From contig NZ_JAGHMF010000014.1 of NCBI RefSeq assembly GCF_017741815.1, positions 186,001 through 250,000 on the forward strand: 64,000 nt of DNA. Direction: 5' to 3'. This document shows, piece by piece, positions 29,515 to 38,225 of the stretch; positions within the stretch are counted from its first letter, which is position 1, and every line of letters begins with the position of its first letter. A program made the translations under genes and the position numbers. The notes under the pieces were generated by a model. That model was not told the DNA's origin. It did not search any database and saw nothing but the letters and a program-made list of their open reading frames with translations. This DNA comes from Rhizobium sp. 16-488-2b (GTDB lineage: Bacteria; Pseudomonadota; Alphaproteobacteria; Rhizobiales; Rhizobiaceae).

Positions 29515-30666
29515 TCAGAAGCAGTCCTGGAACAGCGCCTTGGTGTTCTCGAGCGTCATCGCAACCGGGTTTCCGCCGGCGCTCGGGTCTTCGATCGCCA
29601 TGGCAGAGAGTTCATCGATTCGATCCGGCTTGATGCCCATCGCCGAAAGGCTCTCGGGTACGCCCAGTTCGGAGCGCAGTTTCAGCACGTAATCGTAAAA
29701 CCCATCGAAGCCGCCGGAGATGCCGAGATAGGCGGCCGCCCGTGCGATCTTGTCTTCGATGACGGCGCGGTTGAAGCGCAGCACCGCCGGCATCACAACC
29801 GCATTGGTCATGCCGTGGTGCGTGTTGTAGACGGCGCCGATAGGATGCGACAGCGCATGGATGGCGCCGAGCCCCTTCTGGAACGCGACCGCGCCCATGG
29901 CGGCCGCCGACATCATGTTGGCGCGGGCTTCGAGATCCGTGCCTTCCTTGTATGCGCGCGGCAGGAACTCCTTGACCAGCCGCATGCCCTCAAGCGCGAT
30001 GCCGGCAGACATCGGGTGATAGAAGGGCGAGGAATAGGCCTCCAGGCAATGCGCGAAGGCATCCATGCCGGTGCCGGCGGTGATGATCTTCGGCATGCCC
30101 ACAGTCAGCTCCGGATCGGCGATGACGACGCCGGGCAGGAACTTCGGATGGAAGATGATCTTCTTCACATGTGTTTCGGAATTGGTGATGACGCTGGCGC
30201 GGCCGACTTCCGAGCCGGTGCCCGCGGTCGTCGGCACGGCCACGATCGGCGCGATGCCTTCGACCGAAGCGCGCGTCCACCAGTCGCCGATGTCCTCGAA
30301 GTCCCAGACCGGACGCGTCTGGCCGGCCATGAAGGCCACGCACTTGCCGAGATCGAGGCCCGAGCCGCCGCCAAACGCGATGACGCCGTCATGGCCGCCA
30401 TCCTTGAACGCCTTGACGCCGGCGGCAAGGTTCTTCTCGTTCGGGTTCGGATCGACATCGGCGAAGATCGCGCGACCAAGCCCGGCCGCCTCGAGAATGT
30501 CGAGCGCGTTCGTGGTGATCGCCATCGACGCCAGGCCGCGATCGGTGATCAGCAGCGGCTTCTTCATGCCGAGGCTCTTGGCGGCGTCCGCCAGTTCCTT
30601 GATCCGGCCGCGGCCGAGCTTGAATGAAGTCGGGTAGCTCCAGTTGGCTGTGATATGCGCGCTCAT
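29515..30666 (-). CDS. Iron-containing alcohol dehydrogenase
   Basis: The start at 30666 (MSAHITANWSYPTSFKLGRGR) overlaps the aldehyde dehydrogenase stop (ATGA), so the long frame upstream is rejected. The 383-residue product has the GGGSGLDLGK dinucleotide site and metal ligands within MDAFAHCLEAYSS and HALSHPIGAVYNTHHG. These Fe/Zn enzymes oxidise primary alcohols or reduce aldehydes with NAD(P). Translational coupling to the aldehyde dehydrogenase predicts sequential alcohol-to-aldehyde-to-acid oxidation in the same pathway. It is the last gene of the minus-strand catabolic run. Confidence 0.93.
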   Translation of the reverse strand: MSAHITANWSYPTSFKLGRGRIKELADAAKSLGMKKPLLITDRGLASMAITTNALDILEAAGLGRAIFADVDPNPNEKNLAAGVKAFKDGGHDGVIAFGGGSGLDLGKCVAFMAGQTRPVWDFEDIGDWWTRASVEGIAPIVAVPTTAGTGSEVGRASVITNSETHVKKIIFHPKFLPGVVIADPELTVGMPKIITAGTGMDAFAHCLEAYSSPFYHPMSAGIALEGMRLVKEFLPRAYKEGTDLEARANMMSAAAMGAVAFQKGLGAIHALSHPIGAVYNTHHGMTNAVVMPAVLRFNRAVIEDKIARAAAYLGISGGFDGFYDYVLKLRSELGVPESLSAMGIKPDRIDELSAMAIEDPSAGGNPVAMTLENTKALFQDCF

Positions 30667-32048
30667 GCTGTCACTTTCTTCAGATGGTAGGATTTCGGAC
30701 GCGTCAGGTTCTGGAAGCCGATGATCGACAGCGAGCCGCCGCGGCCGGTTTCCTTGACGCCTGTCCAGCACAGTGCCGGATCGAGATAGTCGGCGCGGTT
30801 CATGAACACGGTGCCGGTTTCGATCTCGCGGCCAAGCCGCCCTGCCCGCTCGGCATCCTTGGTCCAGAGCGAGGCCGTCAGCCCGTACTGGCTGTCGTTC
30901 ATCAGCGCCACGGCCTCGTCATCGCTCTTCACCTTCATGATGCCGACAGCGGGACCGAAGGTCTCCTCGCGCATGAAGGCCATAGAGTGATCGACATTGA
31001 CAAGGATCTGCGGCGCGAGATAGGCGCCGCCATCATCCTGAGGGAACAGCTTCGGATCGACCAGAGCCTTGGCACCCTTCCCGACCGCATCGGCGATCTG
31101 CTCGCGCACGACCTTGGCGAAACGCTTGTTCGCCATCGGGCCGAGCGACGTCTCGGGATCAAGGGGATTGCCGAGCTTGTAGTTCGAGACCCATGCGACC
31201 GACTTCTCGACGAAGCTGTCATAGAGCGATTCATGGACATAGATGCGCTCGATACCGCAGCAGCACTGCCCGGAATTGTACGTCGCGCCATCCATCAGCG
31301 TATCGACCGCCGCATCGAGATCGGCGTCTTCCATGACGTAGCCAGGATCCTTGCCGCCGAGTTCGAGACCAAGCCCAGTGAAGGTTCCGGCTGCCGCCCG
31401 CTCCATCGAGCGCCCGCCTTCGACCGAACCCGTGAAGTTCACGAAGTTGAAGCTGCCGGCCGCGATCAGCGCCGATGTCGTTTCATGGTCGAGAACGATA
31501 TTCTGGAACACATCCTCTGGAACGCCGGCTTCGACAAAGGCCTGCACCAGCCGCTCGCCGACGAGAAGCGTCTGAGAGGCGTGTTTCAAGACAACCGTAT
31601 TGCCCGCCATCAGCGCCGGCGCGATCGTGTTGATCGCGGTCATGTAGGGATAGTTCCACGGCGCCACGACGAAGACCACGCCATGCGCCTCACGCTCGAT
31701 GCGGCGCTCGAACTTGTCGCTCTCTTCCACGACCAGCGGCGCCAGCGCATCGGCGGCAATCGAGGCCACGTAGTTGGAGCGCTCGTTGAAGCCCTTGTAC
31801 TCGCCGCCATAGCGGATCGGCCGCCCCATCTGCCAGGCAAGCTCGGGCACGACGACGTCGGACATTTCGTTCAGTCGCGCCGCACCTTTCAGCACCAGCT
31901 GGACACGGTCTTCCAGCGGTCGCCTTGCCCAGGCCTTCTGCGCCTTGCGGGCGCGGGCCACGACCTCCTTCGCCGCCTCAAGCGGCAGCGCCGGACGCTC
32001 GGCGTAAACCGATCCGTCGATCGGCGATATGCATTGAATTACAGTCAT
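30663..32048 (-). CDS. Aldehyde dehydrogenase (NAD-dependent type)
   Basis: The start at 32048 (MTVIQCISPIDGSVYAERP) is preceded by GGAG. The 461-residue product has the catalytic Glu in GLELGGKDPGY and Cys in NSGQCCCGIERIYV, plus the NAD-binding region VVAPWNYPYMTAI. Within the cluster it would oxidise the aldehyde made by the coupled alcohol dehydrogenase. Gamma-glutamyl-aminoaldehyde dehydrogenases of polyamine pathways belong to this superfamily, but the sequence alone does not fix the substrate. The toxin-antitoxin pair sits immediately upstream. Confidence 0.92.
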   Translation of the reverse strand: MTVIQCISPIDGSVYAERPALPLEAAKEVVARARKAQKAWARRPLEDRVQLVLKGAARLNEMSDVVVPELAWQMGRPIRYGGEYKGFNERSNYVASIAADALAPLVVEESDKFERRIEREAHGVVFVVAPWNYPYMTAINTIAPALMAGNTVVLKHASQTLLVGERLVQAFVEAGVPEDVFQNIVLDHETTSALIAAGSFNFVNFTGSVEGGRSMERAAAGTFTGLGLELGGKDPGYVMEDADLDAAVDTLMDGATYNSGQCCCGIERIYVHESLYDSFVEKSVAWVSNYKLGNPLDPETSLGPMANKRFAKVVREQIADAVGKGAKALVDPKLFPQDDGGAYLAPQILVNVDHSMAFMREETFGPAVGIMKVKSDDEAVALMNDSQYGLTASLWTKDAERAGRLGREIETGTVFMNRADYLDPALCWTGVKETGRGGSLSIIGFQNLTRPKSYHLKKVTA

Positions 32049-32064
32049 TTCCAAACTCCAGTCA

Positions 32065-32481
32065 TTAACAGGCCAGCGTGCGGACATGCCCCGCAACGCC
32101 ATAGGAAAGGATCGCGCGGTCGCGCGTGATGATGGTCAGGTCGTTCTCCCGCGCCGTGGCGATCAGGATGCGGTCGATAGGGTCTTTGTGAGCGAGTTGC
32201 GGCAAGGAACAGGACGCCATGAAGATGTTCGCGGTCACCGGTTGTTCGTCGATATCGGCTTCGAGCCTGAAGTCGTTATACCACCTCTGCGCGGTCTTCG
32301 TTTCGCTAATGCGCCCTCGTGCCAAAAGCATCGCCATCTCCCAGGCCGTCACAGCCGAAACGAAAACCGGTCTCCCGGCAGCCTTTGCATCCGCGAGAGC
32401 GGCCAGCGCTCCTTCCGCCAAGGGCTCTCTCTTCGCCATCCAGATCGCGGCGCAGGTGTCGAGCAGAAAAGCACTATTCAT
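32065..32481 (-). CDS. VapC-like PIN-domain toxin
   Basis: A 138-residue PIN domain with acidic residues in the expected positions: D8 (LLDTC), E48 (AWEMA), D100 and D103 (HKDPIDRILIATA) and D121 (ITRDRAI). VapC toxins are Mg-dependent RNases that cut tRNA or rRNA. Its ATG lies inside the 3' end of the preceding HTH gene (8-nt overlap), so the pair is a toxin-antitoxin operon. It sits between the glutamine-synthetase-like and aldehyde dehydrogenase genes, an unusual place. Confidence 0.88.
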   Translation of the reverse strand: MNSAFLLDTCAAIWMAKREPLAEGALAALADAKAAGRPVFVSAVTAWEMAMLLARGRISETKTAQRWYNDFRLEADIDEQPVTANIFMASCSLPQLAHKDPIDRILIATARENDLTIITRDRAILSYGVAGHVRTLAC

Positions 32482-32956
32482 TGTAAAGCTTCTCGCCCCA
32501 CTCCTCGTCCCAATCCATCGGCGCGGTCAGATCCACCCCCGGCATGATCGTCAGCGTCCCCTTCATGCATCCCCAGGCAGGATGCACCTCGATCAGCGTT
32601 CCATCCTCCAGCTCCATCCAGCGCTTGCCATCCTTGTAGATGACGTCGTCCTCCGTAAACATCTTGACGGGCGGCTCGTCGGGCAAAACCGGTGCGGTGC
32701 CGCCGCCCTCATAGCCCGCCTGCTTCTTCTCCGCGAAGCCGGTGGCGTCGCCACGGCGATGCGCGGCCACCTCCTCCAGCGGAAGGCCAAGATAATCTGC
32801 GATCTGGTCCTGCTCGTCGGCGCTCATCTTCCGCTCGCCGCTCAGCATGCGCGACACCGCACTCGGATCAAGCCCCATGAAACGGGCCATGTCTCGAAGC
32901 GAAGCATCGCGCTGTGAAAGCTTTTCGTAGAACCATGCGCTGTCGATCACACCCAT
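32474..32956 (-). CDS. HTH antitoxin partner of VapC, atypical architecture
   Basis: A 160-residue protein with an N-terminal Xre-like HTH (SLRDMARFMGLDPSAVSRMLSGERKMSADEQDQIADYLGL) and a C-terminal region of about 90 residues rich in acidic and aromatic residues (YKDGKRWMELEDGTLIEVHPAW, MDWDEEWGEKLYNE). Usual VapB antitoxins have an AbrB or RHH DNA-binding domain of only about 80 residues, so this Xre-type, two-domain form is uncommon. The C-terminal acidic tail may neutralise the toxin. It overlaps vapC, as antitoxin-first operons do. Confidence 0.78.
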   Translation of the reverse strand: MGVIDSAWFYEKLSQRDASLRDMARFMGLDPSAVSRMLSGERKMSADEQDQIADYLGLPLEEVAAHRRGDATGFAEKKQAGYEGGGTAPVLPDEPPVKMFTEDDVIYKDGKRWMELEDGTLIEVHPAWGCMKGTLTIMPGVDLTAPMDWDEEWGEKLYNE

Positions 32957-33035
32957 GTCGATCTCCTCTGGAAACGCCGGAGCACATTAGCACAATGCGA
33001 CCAACGCAACAATCAAAGCGAGTGTTGCGATTATC

Positions 33036-34403
33036 TCATGCTCGCTCGAAACCGCGCGCCACCTCCCAGTCCGTGATCCTGCGGTCATACTCCTCCTGCT
33101 CCCACTCCGCCGCGCGGGTATAGTGATCGATGACGTCGTCGCCGAAAGCATTGCGCAGCATCTTGGACTTTGTCATGGCCGTGGTCGCGGCCCTCAGCGT
33201 CCGGGGAATCTCGCGCACCTTGCGCGCGCCATAGGCGTCGCCGACGAAGGGCGCTTCCAGCTCCATCTTGTTCTCGATCCCGTCGATCCCCGCTGCCAGC
33301 AGTGCGGCGAAGGCGAGATAGGGGTTGAGGTCGGAGCCGCCGACGCGGCATTCGATGCGGATCGCCTTGGTGCCGTCGCCGCAGAGGCGATAGCCGGCCG
33401 TGCGGTTGTCCTTGCTCCAGATCGCCTTGGTCGGCGCGAAAGTGCCGGCCATGAAGCGCTTGTATGAGTTGATGTAGGGCGCCAGGAAATAGGTGATCTC
33501 GCTGGCATGCGCGAGCAGACCGGCGATGTAGTTTTCCATCAGGCTGGACATGCCGTACTTGCCCTTGTCGTCGGCAAACAGCGGCGTCTTTCCGTCGGCG
33601 CTCCACAGCGACTGGTGGATGTGCGATGAGCTGCCGGCGGCGTTGTAGTGCCACTTGGCGAGGAAGGTGATGGCCTTACCCTTGGCCCAGGCGATTTCCT
33701 TGCAGCCGTTCTTGATGATCGAGTGACGGTCGGCCATCGCGAGCGCATCGGCATAGCGCACGTTGATCTCCTCCTGGCCTGCGGAAGCCTCGCCCTTGGA
33801 GTTCTCGACGGGAATGCCGGCACCCTGCAGCCCGGTGCGGATCGCCCGCATCACCTCTTCCTCCTTGGTGGTCTGGAAGATGTGGTAGTCCTCGTTATAG
33901 GCGCTGGCGAGCTTGAGGTTGCGATAGCCGGATGCCTGCGCGGACTCATAGGTCTGGTCGAACAGGAAGAATTCGAGCTCGGAGGCCATGAAGGCCTTCA
34001 TGCCCATGTCTTCCAGCCGCTTGACCTGCTTCTTCAGGATCGCGCGCGGCGAATGCGGCACTTCCTCGTGGGTGTGGTGGTCAAGCAGGTCGCAGAGCAC
34101 AAGTGCGGTCCCCTCGAGCCACGGAATGCGCCGCAGCGTCGAAAGGTCCGGCTTCATCGTGTAGTCGCCGTAACCCTTCTCCCAGCTGGTCGCCTTGTAG
34201 CCGGAGACCGTCTCCATCTCCATGTCGGTGGCGACCAGATAGTTGCAGCTGTGTGTTTCCTTCCAGGCGCTTTCGAGGAAGTATTCGGCTTGGAAACGCT
34301 TGCCCATAAGCCGCCCCTGCATGTCGACCTGGCATGCCAGCACGGTATCGATGCGTCCGTCGGCAACGTCCTGCTTCAGATCGTCGAGAGTATAGATGCT
34401 CAT
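33036..34403 (-). CDS. Glutamine synthetase family protein (gamma-glutamyl-amine ligase type)
   Basis: A 455-residue GS fold: N-terminal beta-grasp (VDMQGRLMGKRF), catalytic core with SELEFFLFD, GQEEINVRYADAL, a putative ATP site (FLAKWHYNAAGSSSHIHQSL) and RIECRVGGSDLNPYLAFAALLAAGI. It lacks the adenylylation Tyr region of glutamine-making GlnA (NLYxLPxE), the mark of gamma-glutamylation enzymes such as PuuA or GlnA4. Those join glutamate to an amine with ATP. The cluster (permease, alcohol and aldehyde dehydrogenases, amidohydrolase) suggests the amine may bear a hydroxyl group. The substrate is inferred, not shown. Confidence 0.88.
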   Translation of the reverse strand: MSIYTLDDLKQDVADGRIDTVLACQVDMQGRLMGKRFQAEYFLESAWKETHSCNYLVATDMEMETVSGYKATSWEKGYGDYTMKPDLSTLRRIPWLEGTALVLCDLLDHHTHEEVPHSPRAILKKQVKRLEDMGMKAFMASELEFFLFDQTYESAQASGYRNLKLASAYNEDYHIFQTTKEEEVMRAIRTGLQGAGIPVENSKGEASAGQEEINVRYADALAMADRHSIIKNGCKEIAWAKGKAITFLAKWHYNAAGSSSHIHQSLWSADGKTPLFADDKGKYGMSSLMENYIAGLLAHASEITYFLAPYINSYKRFMAGTFAPTKAIWSKDNRTAGYRLCGDGTKAIRIECRVGGSDLNPYLAFAALLAAGIDGIENKMELEAPFVGDAYGARKVREIPRTLRAATTAMTKSKMLRNAFGDDVIDHYTRAAEWEQEEYDRRITDWEVARGFERA

Positions 34404-34550
34404 ATGGACCTCCCCATAAATTTAAACTGAAATCGGGCCAACGAAACGGCATGCTCCGTGCGGCAACGCCGCGCCGGACTGCGCAGTCTGATGTCGGTCA
34501 ACCGCAATGCAGGGCCGCCGGACGCGGCCCCGCTTTCTTGGAAGAATATA

Positions 34551-36098
34551 TCAGCCTTCGCCGACAGCCTTTTCGGCGGCCGCGATCTCGGCCTGGCGGC
34601 GTGCCACTTCCTCGCCAATCGGCGGGCCCTTGAAGCGGCGGCTCTCGAAGCCGAACCACACGATCGCGGTCAGCACCAGGAAGCCTACGGTCACATAGAG
34701 CGCCGGGCCGTTCGGCGGCTGCACGCCGAGAACGAAGATCAGGATCATCGCGAGGATCGACAGAACCGCAAAGAGCTTGAACATCCCCTCGCCGATGTTC
34801 CACGGACCCATCTTGTCCCACTTCGAAGTCCCCCAGGCGAAGAGACCGAGCGTGATCGGGATCGCGAAGGAGAAGAACAGGAAGATGACCGTGCAGGAAA
34901 CGACGATCGTGTAAACCGGCGTGTCACCGATCGAGACGAGCGACGAGCCCCAGACGAAGAGCACCGAGAGGATCGATCCGGTCCAGATGGCCGAGACCGG
35001 CGTACGGTACTTCGGGCTGACCTTGGCGAGCGCCTTGGACGCCGGCAGGCCGCCATCGCGCGAGAAGGCGAAGATCATGCGCGAGACGGAGGTGACGGTG
35101 GCAAGGCCGCACAGCCACTGGCACACGAGGATCGCGAAGTAGAGGATATCCTTGACGGTCGCGTTGACCTGCGTGTCCATCGCCCAGAAGAACACGTTCC
35201 AGCCTTGCTTGGCGGCGTCATCCATGTTCGGCAGCATCAGCACGAACGAGCAAAGCATGATGTAGCCGAACAGCGCCGACCAGAGCACGGAAGAAACCAT
35301 GCCGCGCGGAACGGAATGGGCGGCCTTGACCGTTTCTTCCGAGGTATGCGCGGAAGCGTCATAGCCGGTGATCGTGTAGATCGGCAGCAACAGACCGAGA
35401 AGGAACACCCAGGTGCCCGACGTTGCCGGCCAGACATTGCCACCCGCTTCGCCGGAGTAGTTGGCGAAGGTAAACAGGCGGCCGATCTCGTAGGAAGGCG
35501 CGAAGTACAGGCACACGGCCGACAGCGCGATCGCCGATGCGAAGATCAGGTAGCCCGAGAAGTCGGTGAGCTTGGCGGTCAGGCCGATACCCATGTGGTT
35601 CACGAGCGCCTGCGCGCCGGTGATGATCACAAGGAACAGGATGCGCACCGTCGTCGTATCGGTCAGGCCGAAATAGGTGGTGCCGAACGAGCCCATGAAG
35701 AAGTAATAGGTGCCGACGTTGATGGCGCCGAGAACCGTGACGAGGCCGAGCAGGTTGAACCATGCCGTCAGCCAGCCCGTGAAGCGGTTGCCGAGGATCG
35801 AACCCCAGTGATAGAGGCCGCCGGCCGTCGGATAGGCCGAGCTGATCTGCGCCATGGCGACGGCGAACACCAGCGAAACGAAGCAACCGATCGGCCAGCC
35901 GATGCCGATTGCGGCACCGCCCGCGCCGGCCGTTGCCTGCGCCAGCGAATTGATACCACCGGAAAGAATGCAAATGATCGAGAATGAAACGGCAAAATTC
36001 GAAAACGAGCTCATGCGCCGTTCGAGTTCCTGGGCATAGCCCATGGAATGCAGGATGTGCACATCCTGCTTCTTGTCGAGTTCCGAATAATCGGACAT
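34551..36098 (-). CDS. APC-superfamily permease of the amino acid/choline transporter type
   Basis: The start at 36098 (MSDYSELDKKQDVHILHSMG) is preceded by AGGGGGAC and gives 515 residues with about 12 hydrophobic helices. The signature GYDASAHTSEET and SRMIFAFSRDGGLPAS place it in the ACT (amino acid, choline, GABA, polyamine) family. It lies just upstream of the glutamine-synthetase-like gene on the same strand, consistent with importing that pathway's amine substrate. The choline-like family membership fits an amino alcohol but does not prove it. Confidence 0.9.
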   Translation of the reverse strand: MSDYSELDKKQDVHILHSMGYAQELERRMSSFSNFAVSFSIICILSGGINSLAQATAGAGGAAIGIGWPIGCFVSLVFAVAMAQISSAYPTAGGLYHWGSILGNRFTGWLTAWFNLLGLVTVLGAINVGTYYFFMGSFGTTYFGLTDTTTVRILFLVIITGAQALVNHMGIGLTAKLTDFSGYLIFASAIALSAVCLYFAPSYEIGRLFTFANYSGEAGGNVWPATSGTWVFLLGLLLPIYTITGYDASAHTSEETVKAAHSVPRGMVSSVLWSALFGYIMLCSFVLMLPNMDDAAKQGWNVFFWAMDTQVNATVKDILYFAILVCQWLCGLATVTSVSRMIFAFSRDGGLPASKALAKVSPKYRTPVSAIWTGSILSVLFVWGSSLVSIGDTPVYTIVVSCTVIFLFFSFAIPITLGLFAWGTSKWDKMGPWNIGEGMFKLFAVLSILAMILIFVLGVQPPNGPALYVTVGFLVLTAIVWFGFESRRFKGPPIGEEVARRQAEIAAAEKAVGEG

Positions 36099-36224
36099 GA
36101 CGTCCCCCTGTTTAGCCATCAACCGCGGAATTGCGGCTGATTATCCAGTGCCAAAGTGCCCGCGACGTTTTCGCCTGCGGGCGGATCGCAGTTAGACTGC
36201 TCCCTGGGGTCTTATCTTTCGTCG

Positions 36225-36995
36225 TCAGGCGTCCAGGCTCTGCTGGAGCAGCCTTGTCAGATAGCTGGCCATGACCCCTTGGCCAGCCGGGTCTGCGATG
36301 AGGTCGTTGCGGACCTCGATCATTACATTGCGCAATCCGTTCGACAGCCCGTGCAGGATCAGCGTATGCGTCACGCCATCCGAGGGGCCATAAGGCTCGT
36401 TGCGCTCAACTCTATAGTGCGTCGTCTCACCCGCAGCGGCAAGCATCGCATCCGCCAGCCGGCTGTCGTCGTCGTGCAGGACACCCACCTCGACCGCACG
36501 CGTCTTTCCGTGAAAGACAGGCGTAAAGCTGTGGACGGTGACGATAACGGTCTCCTGTCCCCGCGCCTTGCGTTCACGAATGAGTGCGCGAATGGCGTCA
36601 TGAAACGGGATGTAAAGAGCCTCGGTGCGCGCGGTCTTTTCTTCCGCGCTCAGGCCTGCATTTCCCGGGATGTCGTAGACCTCGCTTTTCTCAGGCATGG
36701 CGCCGGCCGATTCCGGCGGCCTGTTGCAGTCGTAGATCAGGCGTGAAAAACGCTGGTGAACCAGCGTGGCATCGAGCGCCTCGGACATGCCCCTGGCGAC
36801 AGCAAGAGCACCGGGATCCCAGGCAATGTGACTGTTGAGCGCCTCCTCGGAAAGACCAAGCGTCCCGAAGTGGGCAGGCAGAACCCGCGATGCATGTTCG
36901 CAGACGATAAGCACCGGGCTGGTGCCGTCTGGCCTTTCGACCGCGACGCACTCCCCTTCCCCTTTGCCGAGCACTTCCAACCGAGCAAGCACCAC
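36225..36995 (-). CDS. N-formylglutamate amidohydrolase family protein
   Basis: A 256-residue protein of the FGase family: LIVCEHASRVLPAHFGTLGL opens the zinc-amidohydrolase core, and VTVHSFTPVF and IEVRNDLI are the conserved His and Glu/Asp segments. Family enzymes hydrolyse N-formyl-, N-carbamoyl- or related N-acylglutamates; no histidine (hut) genes are near. In this cluster it could hydrolyse a glutamyl amide, replacing the class I GATase (PuuD) used in the E. coli route. It is first in the minus-strand cluster. Substrate inferred. Confidence 0.85.
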   Translation of the reverse strand: MVLARLEVLGKGEGECVAVERPDGTSPVLIVCEHASRVLPAHFGTLGLSEEALNSHIAWDPGALAVARGMSEALDATLVHQRFSRLIYDCNRPPESAGAMPEKSEVYDIPGNAGLSAEEKTARTEALYIPFHDAIRALIRERKARGQETVIVTVHSFTPVFHGKTRAVEVGVLHDDDSRLADAMLAAAGETTHYRVERNEPYGPSDGVTHTLILHGLSNGLRNVMIEVRNDLIADPAGQGVMASYLTRLLQQSLDA

Positions 36996-37088
36996 AGTCG
37001 CTCCACCACAACTGTTAATAAAATACTTATAAGAAAAGAATTCTTCAGCTTTCCATAAGTGTCAAGCGCACACTGAAAAAATCTTTTC

Positions 37089-37117
37089 ATGACAGTGGTT
37101 GACATGGATTGTGACAG
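37089..37117. promoter_or_regulatory. Candidate Pho-box array overlapping the rpiR promoter
   Basis: On the minus strand, CTGTCAC and CTGTCAT start exactly 22 bp apart with CATGTCA between them, each separated by 4 nt: a 7-4-7-4-7 layout matching the PhoB consensus CTGTCAT-N4-CTGTCAT. It lies between the divergent amidohydrolase and rpiR genes and covers a TTGACA for rpiR. PhoB control of either gene is an inference. Confidence 0.6.
37099..37104 (+). promoter_or_regulatory. -35 box of rpiR
   Basis: TTGACA is followed 17-18 nt later by the AT-rich segment TGTTAACTT, which could hold the -10. A start near 37130 would fit the GTG at 37175 with a short leader. Confidence 0.5.
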
Positions 37118-37174
37118 CGTTGTTAACTTTGAGTGGGAAAGTGGCACAAGACCAATCCCGGGGAGCAAGATCGC

Positions 37175-38047
37175 GTGACCGTTGCGTCGAAGACAGTTTC
37201 GGACGTAATCCACTCGCATTTTGGCGTGCTCACGCGCGCCGAAAAGCAGCTGGCTGAAAGTCTGTTGGACAACTACCCTGTCTCAGGACTGGGGAGCATC
37301 ACGACGATCGCCGAAAACGCCGGCGTATCGACCCCGACGGTCGTGCGCATGGTCCAGAAACTCGGTTTCAAGGGCTATCCGGATTTCCAGGCGCATCTGC
37401 ACCAGGAGGTCGAGGCGACGATCTCCAATCCTATCGCCAAGCATGACCGCTGGGCGTCCAACGCGCCAGGAACTCACATCCTCAACCGTTTTGCCGACGC
37501 CATCATCGACAATCTGCGCCAGACGCTGACCGGTCTCGACACCGCGACCTTCGACAGCGTCGCGACCCTTCTGTCGGACCGCAAGCGCAACCTCTATTTC
37601 GTCGGCGGCCGCATCACCGGCGCGCTGGCGGAGTATTTCTTCACGCATATGCAGGTGATCCGCCCCAACACGGCGCTTTTGTCGGCCAATTCCAGCAGCT
37701 GGCCGCAATATGTCCTGAACATGAACCCCGGCGACCTGCTGATCATCTTCGACATCAGGCGCTACGAGCAGGAGCTCGTCAGCCTCGCCACCGCCGCCAA
37801 GAACAGCGGCGCCGAGATCATCATCTTCACCGACCAGTGGGCCTCCCCCGCCGCGAAGCTGGCACGCCATACGTTTCGCGTGCAGATCGAGGCGCCGTCG
37901 GCATGGGACAGCTCCGTCGTCACCCTTTTCATCGTCGAGGCGCTGATCGAAGCGGTTCAGAACTCGACATGGGACGAGACGAAGGAGCGCATGAAAACGC
38001 TGGAAGGCCTTTTCGAACAGACGCGGCTCTTCCGCAAACTTGGTTAG
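37175..38047 (+). CDS. MurR/RpiR family transcriptional regulator
   Basis: A GTG at 37175 with GGGGAG 9 nt before it is preferred to an upstream GTG at 37133 that sits almost at the predicted transcription start. The 290-residue product has an N-terminal HTH_6 (LGSITTIAENAGVSTPTVVRMVQKLGFKGYPDFQ) and a C-terminal SIS sugar-phosphate-binding domain (YFVGGRITGALAEYFFTHM). RpiR proteins sense phosphosugars or related phosphorylated ligands. It lies directly upstream of the ABC importer and divergent from the amidohydrolase cluster, so it could control either. Confidence 0.88.
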   Translation: MTVASKTVSDVIHSHFGVLTRAEKQLAESLLDNYPVSGLGSITTIAENAGVSTPTVVRMVQKLGFKGYPDFQAHLHQEVEATISNPIAKHDRWASNAPGTHILNRFADAIIDNLRQTLTGLDTATFDSVATLLSDRKRNLYFVGGRITGALAEYFFTHMQVIRPNTALLSANSSSWPQYVLNMNPGDLLIIFDIRRYEQELVSLATAAKNSGAEIIIFTDQWASPAAKLARHTFRVQIEAPSAWDSSVVTLFIVEALIEAVQNSTWDETKERMKTLEGLFEQTRLFRKLG

Positions 38048-38145
38048 GAGGGACAATTAGGACAGCGAAGATGTAACAGGCGCAAACAAGGACGTGTCGC
38101 AATCGAAACATCCTTGCCAAACGCCCGCGATACAAAGAAAAAATA

Positions 38146-38174
38146 GCGTCATCCAACTGTCACACAAGCTTCAC
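38146..38174 (+). promoter_or_regulatory. Candidate Pho-box array upstream of the ABC importer
   Basis: Three heptamers, GCGTCAT, CTGTCAC and GCTTCAC, follow one another at exactly 11-bp spacing, with 4-nt linkers CCAA and ACAA. A fourth, looser copy follows. The central CTGTCAC is 6/7 to the PhoB half-site consensus. The site lies 52 nt before the GTG start of the substrate-binding protein. Confidence 0.65.
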
Positions 38175-38225
38175 GTAACGTCAGTAACAGCATCGTCGGA
38201 CACTGAAACCCGAAGGAGAACAACA

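Noticed and set aside
36225..36995. hutG of the histidine pathway
   Set aside because: No hut genes nearby; the neighbours point to glutamyl-amine chemistry.
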